This document shows positions 53,133-64,000 of a stretch of DNA of 64,000 nucleotides, piece by piece. The stretch spans positions 4,464,001 to 4,528,000 of the forward strand of contig NC_020126.1 in assembly GCF_000331735.1 (NCBI RefSeq). The letters are read 5' to 3'. The notes beneath the pieces are model-generated. The model did no database searches. It worked only from the letters and a program-made list of their open reading frames with translations, and was not told the DNA's origin. Source of the stretch: Myxococcus stipitatus DSM 14675. Lineage in GTDB: Bacteria > Myxococcota > Myxococcia > Myxococcales > Myxococcaceae. The position numbers and the translations under genes are program-made. How positions within the stretch are numbered: position 1 is the first letter of the stretch; every line of letters starts with the position of its first letter.

Positions 53133-56100
53133 TCAACGGTCCTCCGGTGTGAGCCACCGGCTCAACCAATCCGTCACGGAGGGTGGGCGTAGCACGGAGC
53201 CCGGTGCTCCGGAGGCCTCCCACCGCTGGAGGCCGCCTTCGGCCAGCTCCTCCCAGCCTCCATCCTGCGCATCCTCGTCGCGCTCGGGCGCATCGGCCGC
53301 GAGCAGCAAGTGCACCGCCCCTTCGTACGGCTCGGGGAGGTAGCGCCGCGCCGCGCGCAGGTGGCTGGCGAAGACCTTGAACCGCGTGCGCAGCTCCGCC
53401 AGCGAGACGTCCTCGGGGAACAGCCCCGCGCGAGCCCCTTCGGTGTGCAGGTGCGAGAGCAGGGGCTCCACGTCCTTGCCCGAGGTGAGGGAGGACGGCA
53501 GCTCCAACGGAGGGACGCCCGCCTGGGCAGCGAGCTCCTGGGCGTAGAGCGCGCCCTGCGCACCCGCGGTGGCCGCGGGGGGGGCCTCGGGCTCCGCGGG
53601 AGGCGGCTCGACGAGGAGCAGCTCCACCGCGTGGCCCTCTCGCTGGAGCTGCTGCGCCATCTCCCACGCCACCAGCGCACCCATTCCCGGGCCCACCAGT
53701 CGATAGGGGCCTTGCGGCGTCGCGGCGCGCAGGGCCTCGACGTAGAGCGTGGCCATGGCCTCCACCGACTCCAGCGGCGCACGGCCTTCCTCGAAGCCAC
53801 GGGCCTGGATGCCGATGACGGTCCATCCCTCGGGGGCGTGGTCCGCCAGCGGTGCGTACGGCGCCACGCGTCCATCCATCCCGTGGATGACGTGCAGCAC
53901 GCGGCCCGGGTCGTTCCCCTCGCGCAGCGTCACGAGCGGAGACCAGGTGGGCGCGGCGGGACGGGACGTCTGCCTGGCGCGAGCCTCCTGCGCCTTCGCC
54001 GCGGCCTGGGCCCTCATGAGCAGGGCCGCGAGCGACTCCACGGTGGGGGCCTCGAAGAGGGCACGCAGCGGCAGCTCCACGCCGACCGCGGCGCGCACGC
54101 GGGAGACGACCTGCGTGGCGAGCAGGGAGTGTCCGCCCAGGGAGAAGAAGTTGTCGGTGATGCTCACGCGAGGCGTGCGCAGCACCTCCGCGAAGGCCTG
54201 GGCGAGCAGCTCCTCCAACGGCGTGCGGGGCTCGGCGAACGGCGTGGTGCCGCGCAGGCTCTCCTCGTCCGGAGGAGGCAGGGCTCCGCGCGCCACCTTG
54301 CCGGTGGGCATCAGCGGCAGCGACTCCAGCCGCATGAAGATGGAGGGCACCATGTACTCGGGCACCCGCTCGCGCAGGACCTGGCGCGCCTCTTCCGTGT
54401 CCCAGGGCGCGTCGGGCGGGAGGACCACGTAGCCCACGAGCCTGCGGTCTCCGGCGACGTCCTCGCGGACGATGGCCACCGCGTCTCGCACGTGAGGCAG
54501 GGCGCGCAGGGCCACTTCCACTTCACCCAGTTCGATGCGGAAGCCTCGCAGCTTCACCTGGCTGTCCAGGCGGCCGAGGAACTCGAGGTTGCCATCCGCC
54601 AGCCACCGCGCCTTGTCACCCGTGCGGTAGAGCCGCGCACCGGGCGCGCGGCCGAGCAGGTGCGGCACGAACTTGTCCGCCGTGAGGTCCGGACGGCCGT
54701 GGTAGCCGTGGGCCACGTTGACGCCGCCCACGTAGACCTCGCCCGCGACGCCCACGGGGCACGGCGCGCCGTGCGGGTCCAGCACGTAGATCTCCACGTT
54801 GGTGAGCGGTGCACCCACCGGCGGCAGCGCGGGCCACGTCTTCCGGTCCGCCGGCGCGCGCCACGCCGTCACGACGTGGGCTTCCGACGGGCCGTACTGG
54901 TTCTCCAGCGTGCAGTCGGGCAGGCGGTTGAAGAACGCGATCAGCGCCGGGGTGACCTGGAGCTGCTCACCCGCCGTGATGATTTCGCCCAGCGGCGGCA
55001 ACTCCTGCTGCGTGAGGGCCGCGTCGCACATGGCCTGGAGCGCGACGAAGGGCAGGAACAGCCGCTCCACGCGGTGCTCGCGCATGTAGCGCAGCATCGC
55101 GGGCGGGTCCTGGCGCAGCGTGCCGTTGATGAGCAACACCTTGCCGCCCAGGCACCACGTCCCGAAGAGCTCCTGGAACGAGACGTCGAAGTTGAGCGAG
55201 GCGAACTGGAGCGTGGTGGCGTCCGGCTTCACCGCGCGCTTCATCAACCACCAGATCATGTTGCCCACCGCGCGGTGGGACATGACGATGCCCTTCGGAC
55301 GGCCCGTGCTGCCGGAGGTGTAGACGAAGTAGCAGTTCGTCTCCGGCGACATGTCCACGTCGGGCGAGTGCGTCGGACGCGACCCGATGGCCGCTTCCTG
55401 CTCCAGCGGGATGACCCGCGCGGTGATGCCCGGGGGCAGCGTGGAGACCAGGGCGGAGTGCGCGAGGACGACGGGCGCGCGGGTGTCATCCAGCATCATC
55501 GCCAGACGGTCCGCGGGGTAGCTGGGGTCCAGCGGGAGGAAGGCCGCGCCCGCCTTCATCGTCGCCAGCACCGCGACGGGCATGTCCAGGCTCGCGCGCT
55601 CCAGGCACAGGCCCACCGTGCCGTTGACGGGCACGCCGAGCGAGATGAGGTGGTGCGCGAGCTGGTTGGCGCGTGCATCGAGCTGCGCGTAGGTGAGCGA
55701 CTGCTGCCCATCCGTCACCGCCACGTGGTCCGGCGTACGAGCGGCCTGCGCCTCCACCCAGCGGTGCATGAGCCCCGGGACGTACGTCGGGTCCACCGCC
55801 GCGTTGAAGGACTCCACCACCTGGCGGCGGTCCCCGTCGGACAGCAAGGGCAGTCGGCCCAGCGTCTGGTCGGGTTGCGCCACCGCGCCCTCGAGCACCT
55901 GGTGCAGCGCGCCCACCAGTCGCTCCGCCGTCTGACGCGTGAAGATGTCGGAGCTGTACTCGAGGAAGCCGACCGTGCCCTGCGACGACTCGACGAGGGA
56001 GAGCGTCAGGTCGAACTTTGCCGTGCCGCTGTTCGGCTCCAGCGGGATGATGCGCAGGTCGCCCGTGTCGTACGTCTCCCGGTAGGTGTTCTGGAGGACG

Positions 56101-59100
56101 AAGAGCACCTGGAACAGCGGCGTGCGATTCAGGCTGCGCTCGGGTTGGAGCTCCTCCACCAGCTTCTCGAAGGGCACGTCCTGGTGCGCGTAGGCGTCCA
56201 GCGTCGACTCCCGCACGCGGCCGAGCAGCTCGCGGAACGTCAGGTGCTCGGGGACCTGGCTGCGCAGCACGAGCGTGTTGGCGAAGAAGCCGATGAGCTT
56301 CTCCAGGTCCGAGTGTCGGCGGCCCGCGATGGGGGAGCCGACGCTGATGTCGTCCTGACCGGAGTAGCGTGCGAGCACCGTCTGGAACGCGGCCAGCAGC
56401 ACCATGAAGGGCGTGGCGCCTTCGCGACGGGCCAGGGCCTGCACCGCGTCCTGCAGCGCGCGGGGCATCGTGACGTCCACCATGCCGCCCCGGAACGTGC
56501 TGACGGGCGGCCGGGAGAAGTCCGTGGGCAGCTCCAGGGTGGGCGGTGCCCCCTCCAGCTGCTTGCGCCACCAGGCGACCTCCTTCTCCAGCACCTGGTC
56601 TTTGAGCCAGCCGCGCTGCCACGCGGAGTAGTCCGCGTACTGGAGCGGCAGCTCCGACAGGGTGAGCGGGGCGCCTCGGATGAAGGACGAGTACGCGGAC
56701 GCCACCTCGTGGACGAGCAGGCCCAGCGACCAGCCGTCCGCGACGATGTGGTGCACGGACATGAGCAGGATGTGCTCCTGCGCGCCGAGCTTCAGCAGGC
56801 GCACGCGCAGCAGCGAGCGGTCCGCCAGGTTGAACGGACGCTGCATCTCCTCGGTGGTGATGCGCCGGGTCTCCGTCTCGCGCGCCTCGGGCTCGAGCGC
56901 GCTCAGGTCCAGCACCTCCAGGCGCCTCGGCTCGTGTGCGTGGATGACCTGGACGGGCTGACCCTGGTGGCTCAGGACGGAGGTGCGCAGCGACTCGTGC
57001 CGACGCAGCAGCTCGTTGATGGCCCGCTCCATGGCGGCGACGTCGAGCGAGCCCTCCAGTCGGACGGTCGCGGGGATGTTGTAGAACGCGCTGTCGGGCG
57101 ACAGCTGGTCGAGGAACCAGAGGCGCTGCTGCGCGAACGACACCGGCTGCTCACCGGTGCGCGGCACGGGCACGAGCGGCGGGATGTCCAGGCCCTGTCC
57201 CTGCCGCACCGCCTGGTCCACGCGCTGCGCGAGCGCTTCCAGCGTCGGAGCGTCGAACAGGTCGCGCAGCGGCAACTCCACGCCGAACACCGCGCGCATC
57301 CGGCTGATGGCCTGCGTCGCCATCAGCGAGTGGCCACCCAGCTCGAAGAAGTTGTCGTGGATGCCCACGCGCTCGACCTCGAGCACCGCGCACCAGATGG
57401 CGCCCAGCCGCGCTTCCGTGGGCGTGCGAGGCCCCACGAAGTCGGGCCGTCCGCTGGCCGTGCTCATGTCCGGAGCGGGCAGGGCCTTGCGGTTCACCTT
57501 GCCGTTCGACGTGAGGGGCAGGGCCTCCAGCACCAGCACCGCGGTGGGCACCATGTACTCGGGCAGGACCTCCTTCAGCGCCGCGCGCAGCGTCCCGCCG
57601 TCGGTGGTGAACCCTTCACGCGCCACGGCGTAGCCGATGAGCCGCTTGCCTCCGGGGCCCTCCTCGCGAGCGATGACGACGGCCTCGCGCACCGCCGGGT
57701 GTCGAGCCAGCGCGGCCTCGACCTCGCCCAGCTCGATGCGGAAGCCACGCACCTTCACCTGCGCGTCCACGCGGCCGACGAACTCCAAGCCGCCGTCCTC
57801 GCGCCAGCGCACCACGTCGCCCGTGCGGTACAGCCGAGCGCCCGGGACCCCCGAGAATGCATCCGGGAGGAAGCGCTCCGCGGTGAGCGCGGGCCGGCCG
57901 GCGTAGCCTCGCGCCACACCCACGCCGCCCAGGTACAGCTCGCCCTTGACGCCCACCGGCACGGGCGCGCCATGGGCATCCAGCACGTAGACGCGCACGT
58001 TGGCCAGGGGCCGGCCGATGGACGGTGTGCGCGCGTCTGCCTCCGCGACGTGCGTGAGCGTGGCGACGACGGTGGCCTCCGTCGGGCCGTAGGAGTTGAC
58101 GAACCTGCGGCCCGGCGCCCACCGCGCGACGACCTCCGCGGGCAGGGCCTCGCCACCGGAGATGACCGTGCGGAGCGCGGGCAGTCCCTCGGAGGGCGTC
58201 GCCGCCAGCGCGGCGGGGGTGAGGCTGATGACCGTGAGGGCCTGGTCGCGCAGCAGCGTGTGCAGCGGCGCTCCTGGCATCACCTTCTCCAGGGGCGCGA
58301 GCACCAGTGAGGCACCCGACGTCAGCGTGGTGAAGATCTCCTCCACCGACAGGTCGAACGACAGGTTCGCGAACTGGAGCACACGCTCGCCGGGGCCGAT
58401 GCCGTAGGCGGGCGCTTCATGCGTGACGAGGTTGGCCACGCTCACGTGCTCCACCGCCGTGCCCTTGGGCTGTCCCGTGCTTCCAGAGGTGTAGAGCACG
58501 TAGGCCAGGTTGCGCGGGAGGACTCCCGTGACGGGCGGCTCGGTGCGCTCCTTCGCCAGGGCCTCGTGCTCGACGTTGATGCACAGGGCGCGTGCGCGGT
58601 GCGCCTCCGGGAACCGGTCGACCAGGGGCGACTGCGTCAGCAGCATCGCGGCGCCGCTGTCCTCCAGGAGGAAGGCCAGTCGCTCACGCGGCAGGAGCGG
58701 ATCCACGGGGACCCACGCTCCGCCCGCCTTGAGGATGCCGAGCAGGCCCACCACGACGTCCAGCGAGCGCTCCATGCTGAGCGCGACGCGCACCTCGGGA
58801 CGCACGCCTCGGCGCCGCAGCGCGTGGGCGAGCTGATTGGCCTTCTGGTCGAGCTGCGCGTAGGTCAGCTCGGTGCCCTCGAAGGTGGCCGCCAGCGCAT
58901 CCGGAGCGCGGCGCACCTGGGCCTCGAAGAGCGAATGGACACACGCCTCGGGGAAGTCCGCGCGCGTGTCGTTCCACGTCGTCAGGAGCCGCTGCCGCTC
59001 GTCGGTGGAGAGCAGCGCCAGGGACGAGAGGTGCCGCTCCGGCTCGCGGACGAACGCGCTCACGAGCGTGAGGAAGTGCTCCGCCATCCGCGTGAGGGTG

Positions 59101-62100
59101 GACGCGTCGTAGAGGTCGGTCTGGTACTCGAACCCGCCCGTGAAGCCCGTGCTGCCTCGGCTCAGCGAGAGCGTCATGTCGAACTTGGCGGCGTGTCCCT
59201 CGTTCGGTCCCGGGCGCATCGTCAGGCCCGGCAGCGAAATCGCCGCGTCCGGCGTGTTCTGGAGGATGAACATCACCCGGAACAGCGGTGACTGCTGGAG
59301 GTCGCGCAGCGGCTGGAGCTGCTCGAAGGGCAGGTGCTGATGCGCATAGGCACCGAGCGCCGTCTCGCGCACGCGGCCGAGCAGCTCGCGCACCGTCGGG
59401 TCCCCATCCAGTCGGGTGCGGAGGACCAGCGTGTTGAGGAAGAAGCCCACCAGCCCTTCCAGCTCCGCGCGGTTGCGACCGGCGACGGGCGAACCCACGG
59501 AGATGTCGTCCTGGCCGGCGTAGCGCGCGAGCAGGAGCTGGAACGCCGCGAGGAAGAACATGAAGGGCGTGATGCCTTCACGCTGGCAGAACGCCTCGAT
59601 GGCCTCGGCCTGCTCGGGCGGCACCACCATGGACACCACATCGCCTCGGTGTCCGGTGTGGTTCGTCCTGGGTCGGTCGGTGGGCAGCTCCAGGTCCTGC
59701 GAGGCACCGTCGAGCTGCCGCTGCCACCAGGCCAACTGCCGGTCCAGCTCCGCGCCTTCCAGCCAGCGGCGCTGCCACGCGGCGAAGTCCGCGTACTGGA
59801 GCGACATCTCGGGGAGACTCGGCACCTTGCCCGCGCGGAGCTCGCTGTACACGACCGACATCTCGCGGACCACGACGCTGAGGGACCAGCCGTCGGCGAC
59901 GATGTGGTGGACGTTGATGAGGAGCAGGTGCTCCCGGTCTTCCAGCGAGAGGATCTCCGCGCGCAGCAGCGGGCCCGTGCTCAGGTCGAACGGCCGCAGC
60001 GCGTGCTCACTCGCACGGCGGCGTGCCTCGGCCTCACGCTGCTCGGACGGGAGCTGACGCAGGTCGGTGACTGGCAACACGAACGCGGACGGCGCGTGGA
60101 TGATCTGCTCCGGACCCTGGGCCTCCGCGCGGAACGTGGTGCGCAGGGCCTCGTGGCGATGGACGATGACCTCGAGCGTCCGGCGCAGCAGCTCCACGTC
60201 CAGCTCACCCGAGAGCACCAGCGCCGTGGGGATGTTGAACGCGGGGCTTCCGGGCTCGAGCTGGTCCAGGAACCACACGCGCTCCTGCGAGAACGAGAGC
60301 GGCAGCTTGCCGTCGCGAGACGTGCGCTCGATGGCGGACGAGGACACCGTCGCCCCCGCGCGCAGGAGGGCGTCAATCCGCGCGGAGAGCTTCTCGACGG
60401 TGGGCGCCTCGAACAGCTCGCGCACCGGCAAATCCACCGAGAAGGCCACGCGAATCCGGGACGTGAGCTGCGTGGCGAGCAGCGAGTGCCCCCCCAGCTC
60501 GAAGAAGTCGTCGTGGAGGCCGACGCGCTCGACGTGGAGGAGCTCCGCCCAGAGCGACGCGAGCTGGAGCTCGGTCTCGGTGCGGGGCACGACGTACTCG
60601 CGGCTGGAGGCGATATCGGGCGACGGCAGCGCGGCGCGGTCGACCTTGCCGTTGGGCGTGAGGGGGAGCGCGGGGAGCACGGTGATGGCGGAAGGCACCA
60701 TGTGCTCGGGCAGCCGCTGCTTGAGGGACTCGCGCAGCGAGGAGACGTCGACCCTGTCTCCGACGACGTATGCGACCAGTCGCTGGTTCCCGGAGGTCTC
60801 GGAGCGGAGGGCGGCGACGGCCTCGCGGACGGAGGGCGCCGCGAGGAGCGCGGTCTCGACTTCACCGAGCTCGATGCGGAAGCCACGCAGCTTCACCTGC
60901 GAGTCGATGCGGCCGACGTACTCGAGCGTTCCGTTGGCGAGCCAGCGGACCTTGTCGCCCGTGAGGTAGAGGCGTGAGCCGGGCGTCGTGGCGAAGGGGT
61001 TCGGGACGAAGCGCTCCGCGGAGAGGTCCGCGCGGTGCAGGTATCCCCGCGCGAGGCCGACGCTCTCGACGCAGAGCTGGCCCGGCACTCCCACGGGGAG
61101 CGGACGGAGCGCCTCGTCGAGGACGTAGAGGCGCGTGTTGTCCCACGGCTTGCCGATGGAGGGCGGCTGGCCCGGGAGCAGCGGCTCGGAGATGGACGCG
61201 CAGACGGTGACCTCGGTGGGGCCGTAGGCGTTGAGGAGGCGCAGCCGTGAGCCCCAGCGCTGGATGAGCTCGGGCGAGCAGGCCTCACCCGCGGAGATGA
61301 GCGTGGTGAGCGACGGCAGGTCCTCGGGCCGCATCTGGGCGAGCACCGAGGGCGTGAGGGTGACGGCGGAGATGGACTCGTCGCGGAGCAGGTCGCGCAG
61401 CGGCGCGCCCGGGAGGAGGCGGTCGCGGGGCGCGAGGACCAGGGTGGAGCCCGCGAGGAGCGCGCCGAAGATCTCGGCGACGGACGCATCGAAGGCGAAG
61501 GACGCGTACTGGAGGACGCGCGAGGTGGGCGTGAAGCCGTGAGCGCGTCCCGCCGCGAGCGCGGTGTTGGCGAGGCCGCGGTGCTGGAGGAGCGTGCCCT
61601 TGGGCGTCCCCGTGGAGCCGGACGTGTAGATGACGTAGGCGAGGTTGTCGGCGCGGGCGCCGGAGTCCAGCGCGGTCTCCGGCTGGGCGGCGATGAGGCT
61701 CGCGTCGGAGTCCAGTCGCACCACGTGCGGAGTCTTGAAGCCCAAGCCCTCCGCGAGTGCCGCCGTCGTGACGACGAGCGGCGCCGCGCAGTCGCGGAGC
61801 ATGAAGGCGATCCGCTCGGCGGGGTACGAAGGATCGAGCGGGACCCACGCTCCGCCCGCCTTGAGGACGGCGAGGATGGAGACGACGAGCTCGAGCGAGC
61901 GCTCGACGCAGAGCGCGACAGGGACCTCGGGCCGGACACCCCGCGAGCGCAGGTGGTGCGCGAGGCGGTTGGCGCGCGCGTCGAGCTGCGCGAAGGAGAG
62001 GGCCTGGCCTTCGAAGCGCAGGGCCGTGGCGTGCGGCGTGCGCGCGGCCTGGGCCTCGAAGAGGGCGTGCGCGGTGGCGTCGCGCGGGAAGTCGCGCTCG

Positions 62101-64000
62101 CTCTGGTTCCAGTCCACGAGGACCTGACGCTGCTCCCCGTCGGACATCAGCGACAGGGTGGAGACCGGCACCTCGGGGCGCGCCGCCGCTTGCGCGAGCA
62201 GGGCTCCGAGGTGGACCAACATCCGGTCCGCGCTCTCCGCGGAGAAGAGGTCGGTGCGGTACTCGACGCTGCAGGCCAGGCCTTGCTCCGACTCGAGGAC
62301 GGAGAAGGTCAGGTCCAGGCGCGCGGCGCCCGTGTTGGAGGGCTGCGCGCGGAACGTGAGGCCCGGCAGCTTCAGCTCGGACTCGGGCTGGTTCTGGAGC
62401 ACCAGCGCCACCTGGAAGAGCGGCGCGTGCGCGAGGCTGCGCTCGGGGTTGAGCGCCTTGACCAGCTCCTCGAACGGCAGGTCCTGGTGCGCGTAGGCGC
62501 CCAGCGTGTCCTTCCTCACACGCGAGAGCAGCTCGCGGAAGGACGGCATCCCCCCCAGCCTCGCGCGCAGGGCGAGCTGGTTGACGAAGAAGCCGATGAG
62601 GCCCTCCGTCTCCGCGTGATGCCGGTTGGCGATACCGGTGCCGACGACGAAGTCCTCCTGACCCGAGTAGCGCGAGAGCACGGCCTGCAGGCCCGCCATG
62701 AGGGCCATGAAGAGCGTGGTCCCCTCCTTGCGGCACAGCGCCTGGAGCGACTCGGCCAGCTCACGAGGCAGCACTCGCGAGACGATGGCACCCTGGACTC
62801 CTCGCACCGCGGGGCGCGGGAAGTCCGTGGGCAGATCCAAGAGCGGCGGCGCACCGGAGATGTGCTCCTTCCACCAGGAGACCTGTGCCTCGAGCGCCTC
62901 GCCCTGGAGCCAGCCGCGCTGCCAGGTGGCGTAGTCGGCGTACTGGATGGGCAGCTCGGGCAGCGGCGAGGGCTGTCCCTCGCGGAACGCGGCATAGAGC
63001 GCCGCCGTCTCACGCACGAGCACATCCATGGACCAGCCGTCCGTGACGATGTGGTGCATCGTCAGCAGCAACACGTGCTGCTGCTCACCCAGCCGTAGCA
63101 GCGTGACGCGCAGGAGGGGGCCGTTCGCGAGGTGGAACGGACGACGCGCCTCCTCGTCGGCGTGGCGCTGGACCTCGGACTCGCCCTGCGCGGACAGGTC
63201 CACCACGGGCACCGTCACGGGCGCGGGCGCATGGACGACCTGCTCGTTGCCCGCGCGGAACGTGGTGCGGAGCACCTCATGGCGCCTCACGACCTCCGTG
63301 AAGGCGCGCTCCAGGGCGCTCGTGTCCACCTCGCCCTCGAGCCGCAGCGCGATGGGCATGTTGTACGACGGGCTCCCCGGCTCCAACTGGTCCAGGAACC
63401 ACAGGCGCTGCTGCGCGAAGGACTGGACGAAGGACCACGGCGCCTGGCCCTCGCGGGGCAGGAGCGCGAGCGTGGGCCTGTTCAGCCCGGTGCCGGCGCT
63501 CAGCGCGACGTCGATGCGTCGGGCGAGGCCCTGGACCGTCGGCGCCTCGAACAGCTCGCGCAGGGGCAGCTCCACCTGGAAGGCGGAGCGCACGCGCGAG
63601 ACGAGCTGCGTGGCGAGGAGCGAGTGGCCCCCCATCTCGAAGAAGTTCGTGCTGACCGCGACTCGCGACACGCCCAGCACCTGCGCGAAGAGGCCCGCGA
63701 GCAGCGCCTCGGTGGGCGTGCGCGCCTCGAACGAGGACGCGTCCTCGACGAGCACGGCCTGCTCGGGCACCGGCAGGGCCTTGCGGTCCACCTTGCCGTT
63801 GGTCGTGAGGGGCAGGGCCTCCAGCACCTTCCATGCGGTGGGGACCATGGCGTCGGGCAGGCGCTTCGCGATGAAGGCTCGCAGCGTCGCGAGCTCCAGC
63901 GTCGCGGGGGCGACGACGTAACCCACCAGCCGCTTGTCTCCGGGCCGGTCCTCGCGGACGAGCACCACGGCCTCGCGCACCTCGGGATGCGCGAGCAGGG
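53133..64000 (-). CDS. nonribosomal peptide synthetase, three full modules plus part of a fourth, with degenerate terminal TE-like domain (5' partial)
   Basis: The frame is open to the window edge, so the start lies beyond 64000. Numbering from the codon at 63980, 3615 residues are visible. Order: end of an A domain (1-75), PCP1 (Ser120), C (180-620, HHIVTDG at 309), A (640-1120), PCP2 (Ser1166), C (1228-1660, HHIVADG at 1358), A (1680-2170), PCP3 (Ser2218), C (2279-2715, HHIVADG at 2410), A (2740-3235), PCP4 (Ser3285), then an alpha/beta-hydrolase TE-like domain (3345-3610). There are no epimerisation or methylation domains. Hand-read specificity codes are DAATIAAVC (near the Phe code of GrsA), DLESIGSVV (unassigned) and DVQFIAQVV (near the Pro code), each with a Lys at the tenth site. 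The TE-like domain has GPGMG for GxSxG (Gly3432), Glu in LLLVEPP where Asp is usual, and no His near the C-terminus. MbtH is encoded just downstream. Confidence 0.95.
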   Translation of the reverse strand, partial: LLAHPEVREAVVLVREDRPGDKRLVGYVVAPATLELATLRAFIAKRLPDAMVPTAWKVLEALPLTTNGKVDRKALPVPEQAVLVEDASSFEARTPTEALLAGLFAQVLGVSRVAVSTNFFEMGGHSLLATQLVSRVRSAFQVELPLRELFEAPTVQGLARRIDVALSAGTGLNRPTLALLPREGQAPWSFVQSFAQQRLWFLDQLEPGSPSYNMPIALRLEGEVDTSALERAFTEVVRRHEVLRTTFRAGNEQVVHAPAPVTVPVVDLSAQGESEVQRHADEEARRPFHLANGPLLRVTLLRLGEQQHVLLLTMHHIVTDGWSMDVLVRETAALYAAFREGQPSPLPELPIQYADYATWQRGWLQGEALEAQVSWWKEHISGAPPLLDLPTDFPRPAVRGVQGAIVSRVLPRELAESLQALCRKEGTTLFMALMAGLQAVLSRYSGQEDFVVGTGIANRHHAETEGLIGFFVNQLALRARLGGMPSFRELLSRVRKDTLGAYAHQDLPFEELVKALNPERSLAHAPLFQVALVLQNQPESELKLPGLTFRAQPSNTGAARLDLTFSVLESEQGLACSVEYRTDLFSAESADRMLVHLGALLAQAAARPEVPVSTLSLMSDGEQRQVLVDWNQSERDFPRDATAHALFEAQAARTPHATALRFEGQALSFAQLDARANRLAHHLRSRGVRPEVPVALCVERSLELVVSILAVLKAGGAWVPLDPSYPAERIAFMLRDCAAPLVVTTAALAEGLGFKTPHVVRLDSDASLIAAQPETALDSGARADNLAYVIYTSGSTGTPKGTLLQHRGLANTALAAGRAHGFTPTSRVLQYASFAFDASVAEIFGALLAGSTLVLAPRDRLLPGAPLRDLLRDESISAVTLTPSVLAQMRPEDLPSLTTLISAGEACSPELIQRWGSRLRLLNAYGPTEVTVCASISEPLLPGQPPSIGKPWDNTRLYVLDEALRPLPVGVPGQLCVESVGLARGYLHRADLSAERFVPNPFATTPGSRLYLTGDKVRWLANGTLEYVGRIDSQVKLRGFRIELGEVETALLAAPSVREAVAALRSETSGNQRLVAYVVGDRVDVSSLRESLKQRLPEHMVPSAITVLPALPLTPNGKVDRAALPSPDIASSREYVVPRTETELQLASLWAELLHVERVGLHDDFFELGGHSLLATQLTSRIRVAFSVDLPVRELFEAPTVEKLSARIDALLRAGATVSSSAIERTSRDGKLPLSFSQERVWFLDQLEPGSPAFNIPTALVLSGELDVELLRRTLEVIVHRHEALRTTFRAEAQGPEQIIHAPSAFVLPVTDLRQLPSEQREAEARRRASEHALRPFDLSTGPLLRAEILSLEDREHLLLINVHHIVADGWSLSVVVREMSVVYSELRAGKVPSLPEMSLQYADFAAWQRRWLEGAELDRQLAWWQRQLDGASQDLELPTDRPRTNHTGHRGDVVSMVVPPEQAEAIEAFCQREGITPFMFFLAAFQLLLARYAGQDDISVGSPVAGRNRAELEGLVGFFLNTLVLRTRLDGDPTVRELLGRVRETALGAYAHQHLPFEQLQPLRDLQQSPLFRVMFILQNTPDAAISLPGLTMRPGPNEGHAAKFDMTLSLSRGSTGFTGGFEYQTDLYDASTLTRMAEHFLTLVSAFVREPERHLSSLALLSTDERQRLLTTWNDTRADFPEACVHSLFEAQVRRAPDALAATFEGTELTYAQLDQKANQLAHALRRRGVRPEVRVALSMERSLDVVVGLLGILKAGGAWVPVDPLLPRERLAFLLEDSGAAMLLTQSPLVDRFPEAHRARALCINVEHEALAKERTEPPVTGVLPRNLAYVLYTSGSTGQPKGTAVEHVSVANLVTHEAPAYGIGPGERVLQFANLSFDLSVEEIFTTLTSGASLVLAPLEKVMPGAPLHTLLRDQALTVISLTPAALAATPSEGLPALRTVISGGEALPAEVVARWAPGRRFVNSYGPTEATVVATLTHVAEADARTPSIGRPLANVRVYVLDAHGAPVPVGVKGELYLGGVGVARGYAGRPALTAERFLPDAFSGVPGARLYRTGDVVRWREDGGLEFVGRVDAQVKVRGFRIELGEVEAALARHPAVREAVVIAREEGPGGKRLIGYAVAREGFTTDGGTLRAALKEVLPEYMVPTAVLVLEALPLTSNGKVNRKALPAPDMSTASGRPDFVGPRTPTEARLGAIWCAVLEVERVGIHDNFFELGGHSLMATQAISRMRAVFGVELPLRDLFDAPTLEALAQRVDQAVRQGQGLDIPPLVPVPRTGEQPVSFAQQRLWFLDQLSPDSAFYNIPATVRLEGSLDVAAMERAINELLRRHESLRTSVLSHQGQPVQVIHAHEPRRLEVLDLSALEPEARETETRRITTEEMQRPFNLADRSLLRVRLLKLGAQEHILLMSVHHIVADGWSLGLLVHEVASAYSSFIRGAPLTLSELPLQYADYSAWQRGWLKDQVLEKEVAWWRKQLEGAPPTLELPTDFSRPPVSTFRGGMVDVTMPRALQDAVQALARREGATPFMVLLAAFQTVLARYSGQDDISVGSPIAGRRHSDLEKLIGFFANTLVLRSQVPEHLTFRELLGRVRESTLDAYAHQDVPFEKLVEELQPERSLNRTPLFQVLFVLQNTYRETYDTGDLRIIPLEPNSGTAKFDLTLSLVESSQGTVGFLEYSSDIFTRQTAERLVGALHQVLEGAVAQPDQTLGRLPLLSDGDRRQVVESFNAAVDPTYVPGLMHRWVEAQAARTPDHVAVTDGQQSLTYAQLDARANQLAHHLISLGVPVNGTVGLCLERASLDMPVAVLATMKAGAAFLPLDPSYPADRLAMMLDDTRAPVVLAHSALVSTLPPGITARVIPLEQEAAIGSRPTHSPDVDMSPETNCYFVYTSGSTGRPKGIVMSHRAVGNMIWWLMKRAVKPDATTLQFASLNFDVSFQELFGTWCLGGKVLLINGTLRQDPPAMLRYMREHRVERLFLPFVALQAMCDAALTQQELPPLGEIITAGEQLQVTPALIAFFNRLPDCTLENQYGPSEAHVVTAWRAPADRKTWPALPPVGAPLTNVEIYVLDPHGAPCPVGVAGEVYVGGVNVAHGYHGRPDLTADKFVPHLLGRAPGARLYRTGDKARWLADGNLEFLGRLDSQVKLRGFRIELGEVEVALRALPHVRDAVAIVREDVAGDRRLVGYVVLPPDAPWDTEEARQVLRERVPEYMVPSIFMRLESLPLMPTGKVARGALPPPDEESLRGTTPFAEPRTPLEELLAQAFAEVLRTPRVSITDNFFSLGGHSLLATQVVSRVRAAVGVELPLRALFEAPTVESLAALLMRAQAAAKAQEARARQTSRPAAPTWSPLVTLREGNDPGRVLHVIHGMDGRVAPYAPLADHAPEGWTVIGIQARGFEEGRAPLESVEAMATLYVEALRAATPQGPYRLVGPGMGALVAWEMAQQLQREGHAVELLLVEPPPAEPEAPPAATAGAQGALYAQELAAQAGVPPLELPSSLTSGKDVEPLLSHLHTEGARAGLFPEDVSLAELRTRFKVFASHLRAARRYLPEPYEGAVHLLLAADAPERDEDAQDGGWEELAEGGLQRWEASGAPGSVLRPPSVTDWLSRWLTPEDR

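Noticed and set aside
53310-58310. A 1666-residue open frame on the plus strand antisense to the NRPS
   Set aside because: It mirrors NRPS codons with high G/C at third positions, is rich in Arg/His/Gln and Gly without any domain, and has no ribosome binding site. The NRPS on the minus strand is unambiguous.

Overview
The window comes from a high-GC (about 70%) myxobacterium, most likely family Myxococcaceae (Myxococcus, Corallococcus or a close relative). This rests on the gene content: two Ser/Thr protein kinases of the HRDxxxxN type, many FHA domains, an FHA-type sigma-54 activator, a Sit-like lipoprotein toxin with an immunity gene, multi-PAS histidine kinases and a very large NRPS, all with strong G/C third-codon bias. 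No tRNA, rRNA, CRISPR array, insertion sequence or phage gene is visible. All taxonomy and function here is read by eye from the sequence and translations.

Layout. 1-4743: the end of an unidentified gene, a large lipoprotein, a Ser/Thr kinase, and a convergent FHA/sigma-54 activator. 4744-8454: a secreted cyclase-family hydrolase, a LysR regulator and an OprP-like porin. 8692-12948: a periplasmic glutaminase diverging from a long PLP-dependent Orn/Lys/Arg decarboxylase. 13073-14694: a SitA-like polymorphic toxin and its putative immunity gene. 14719-24162: an efflux and signalling block with a multi-PAS histidine kinase, an RND pump with its adaptor, a small outer-membrane barrel and a divergent TetR regulator over paired palindromic operators. 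24358-28475: a cyclic-nucleotide-binding scaffold protein, a Cys-rich lipoprotein and a membrane Ser/Thr kinase with a PEGA domain. 28562-31649: glyQS. 31795-35423: two beta-propeller-like lipoproteins.

35487-42652 is a Tad/Flp-type secretion block: an FHA protein, a prepilin peptidase, an RcpA/CpaC secretin, a TadA/CpaF ATPase with its own N-terminal FHA domain, and a double-FHA membrane protein. No pilin or TadB/TadC gene is present. 42698-45427 is polA, whose proofreading site is degenerate. 45726-51487 holds housekeeping and envelope genes: DivIVA-like protein, DUF167, a peptidase-MA metalloprotease, HEAT and J-domain proteins, and a SpoIIM/RDD pair. 51488-52700 is a structured intergenic region leading to an atypical LuxR-type regulator.

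52766-64000 is the 3' part of a nonribosomal peptide gene cluster: an MbtH protein and an NRPS cut by the window edge. The visible order is (A end)-PCP, then three C-A-PCP modules, then an alpha/beta-hydrolase TE-like domain. This last domain has lost its catalytic Ser (GxSxG reads GPGMG), has Glu in place of the usual Asp, and lacks the C-terminal His. It should not release product by the normal mechanism, and I consider this the most interesting observation in the window.

A second theme is transcription and translation start architecture. Several genes without a Shine-Dalgarno sequence (tadA-like, polA, divIVA-like, the PEGA kinase and a propeller lipoprotein) have a -10-like hexamer only 7-13 bases before the start codon, which suggests leaderless or near-leaderless mRNAs.
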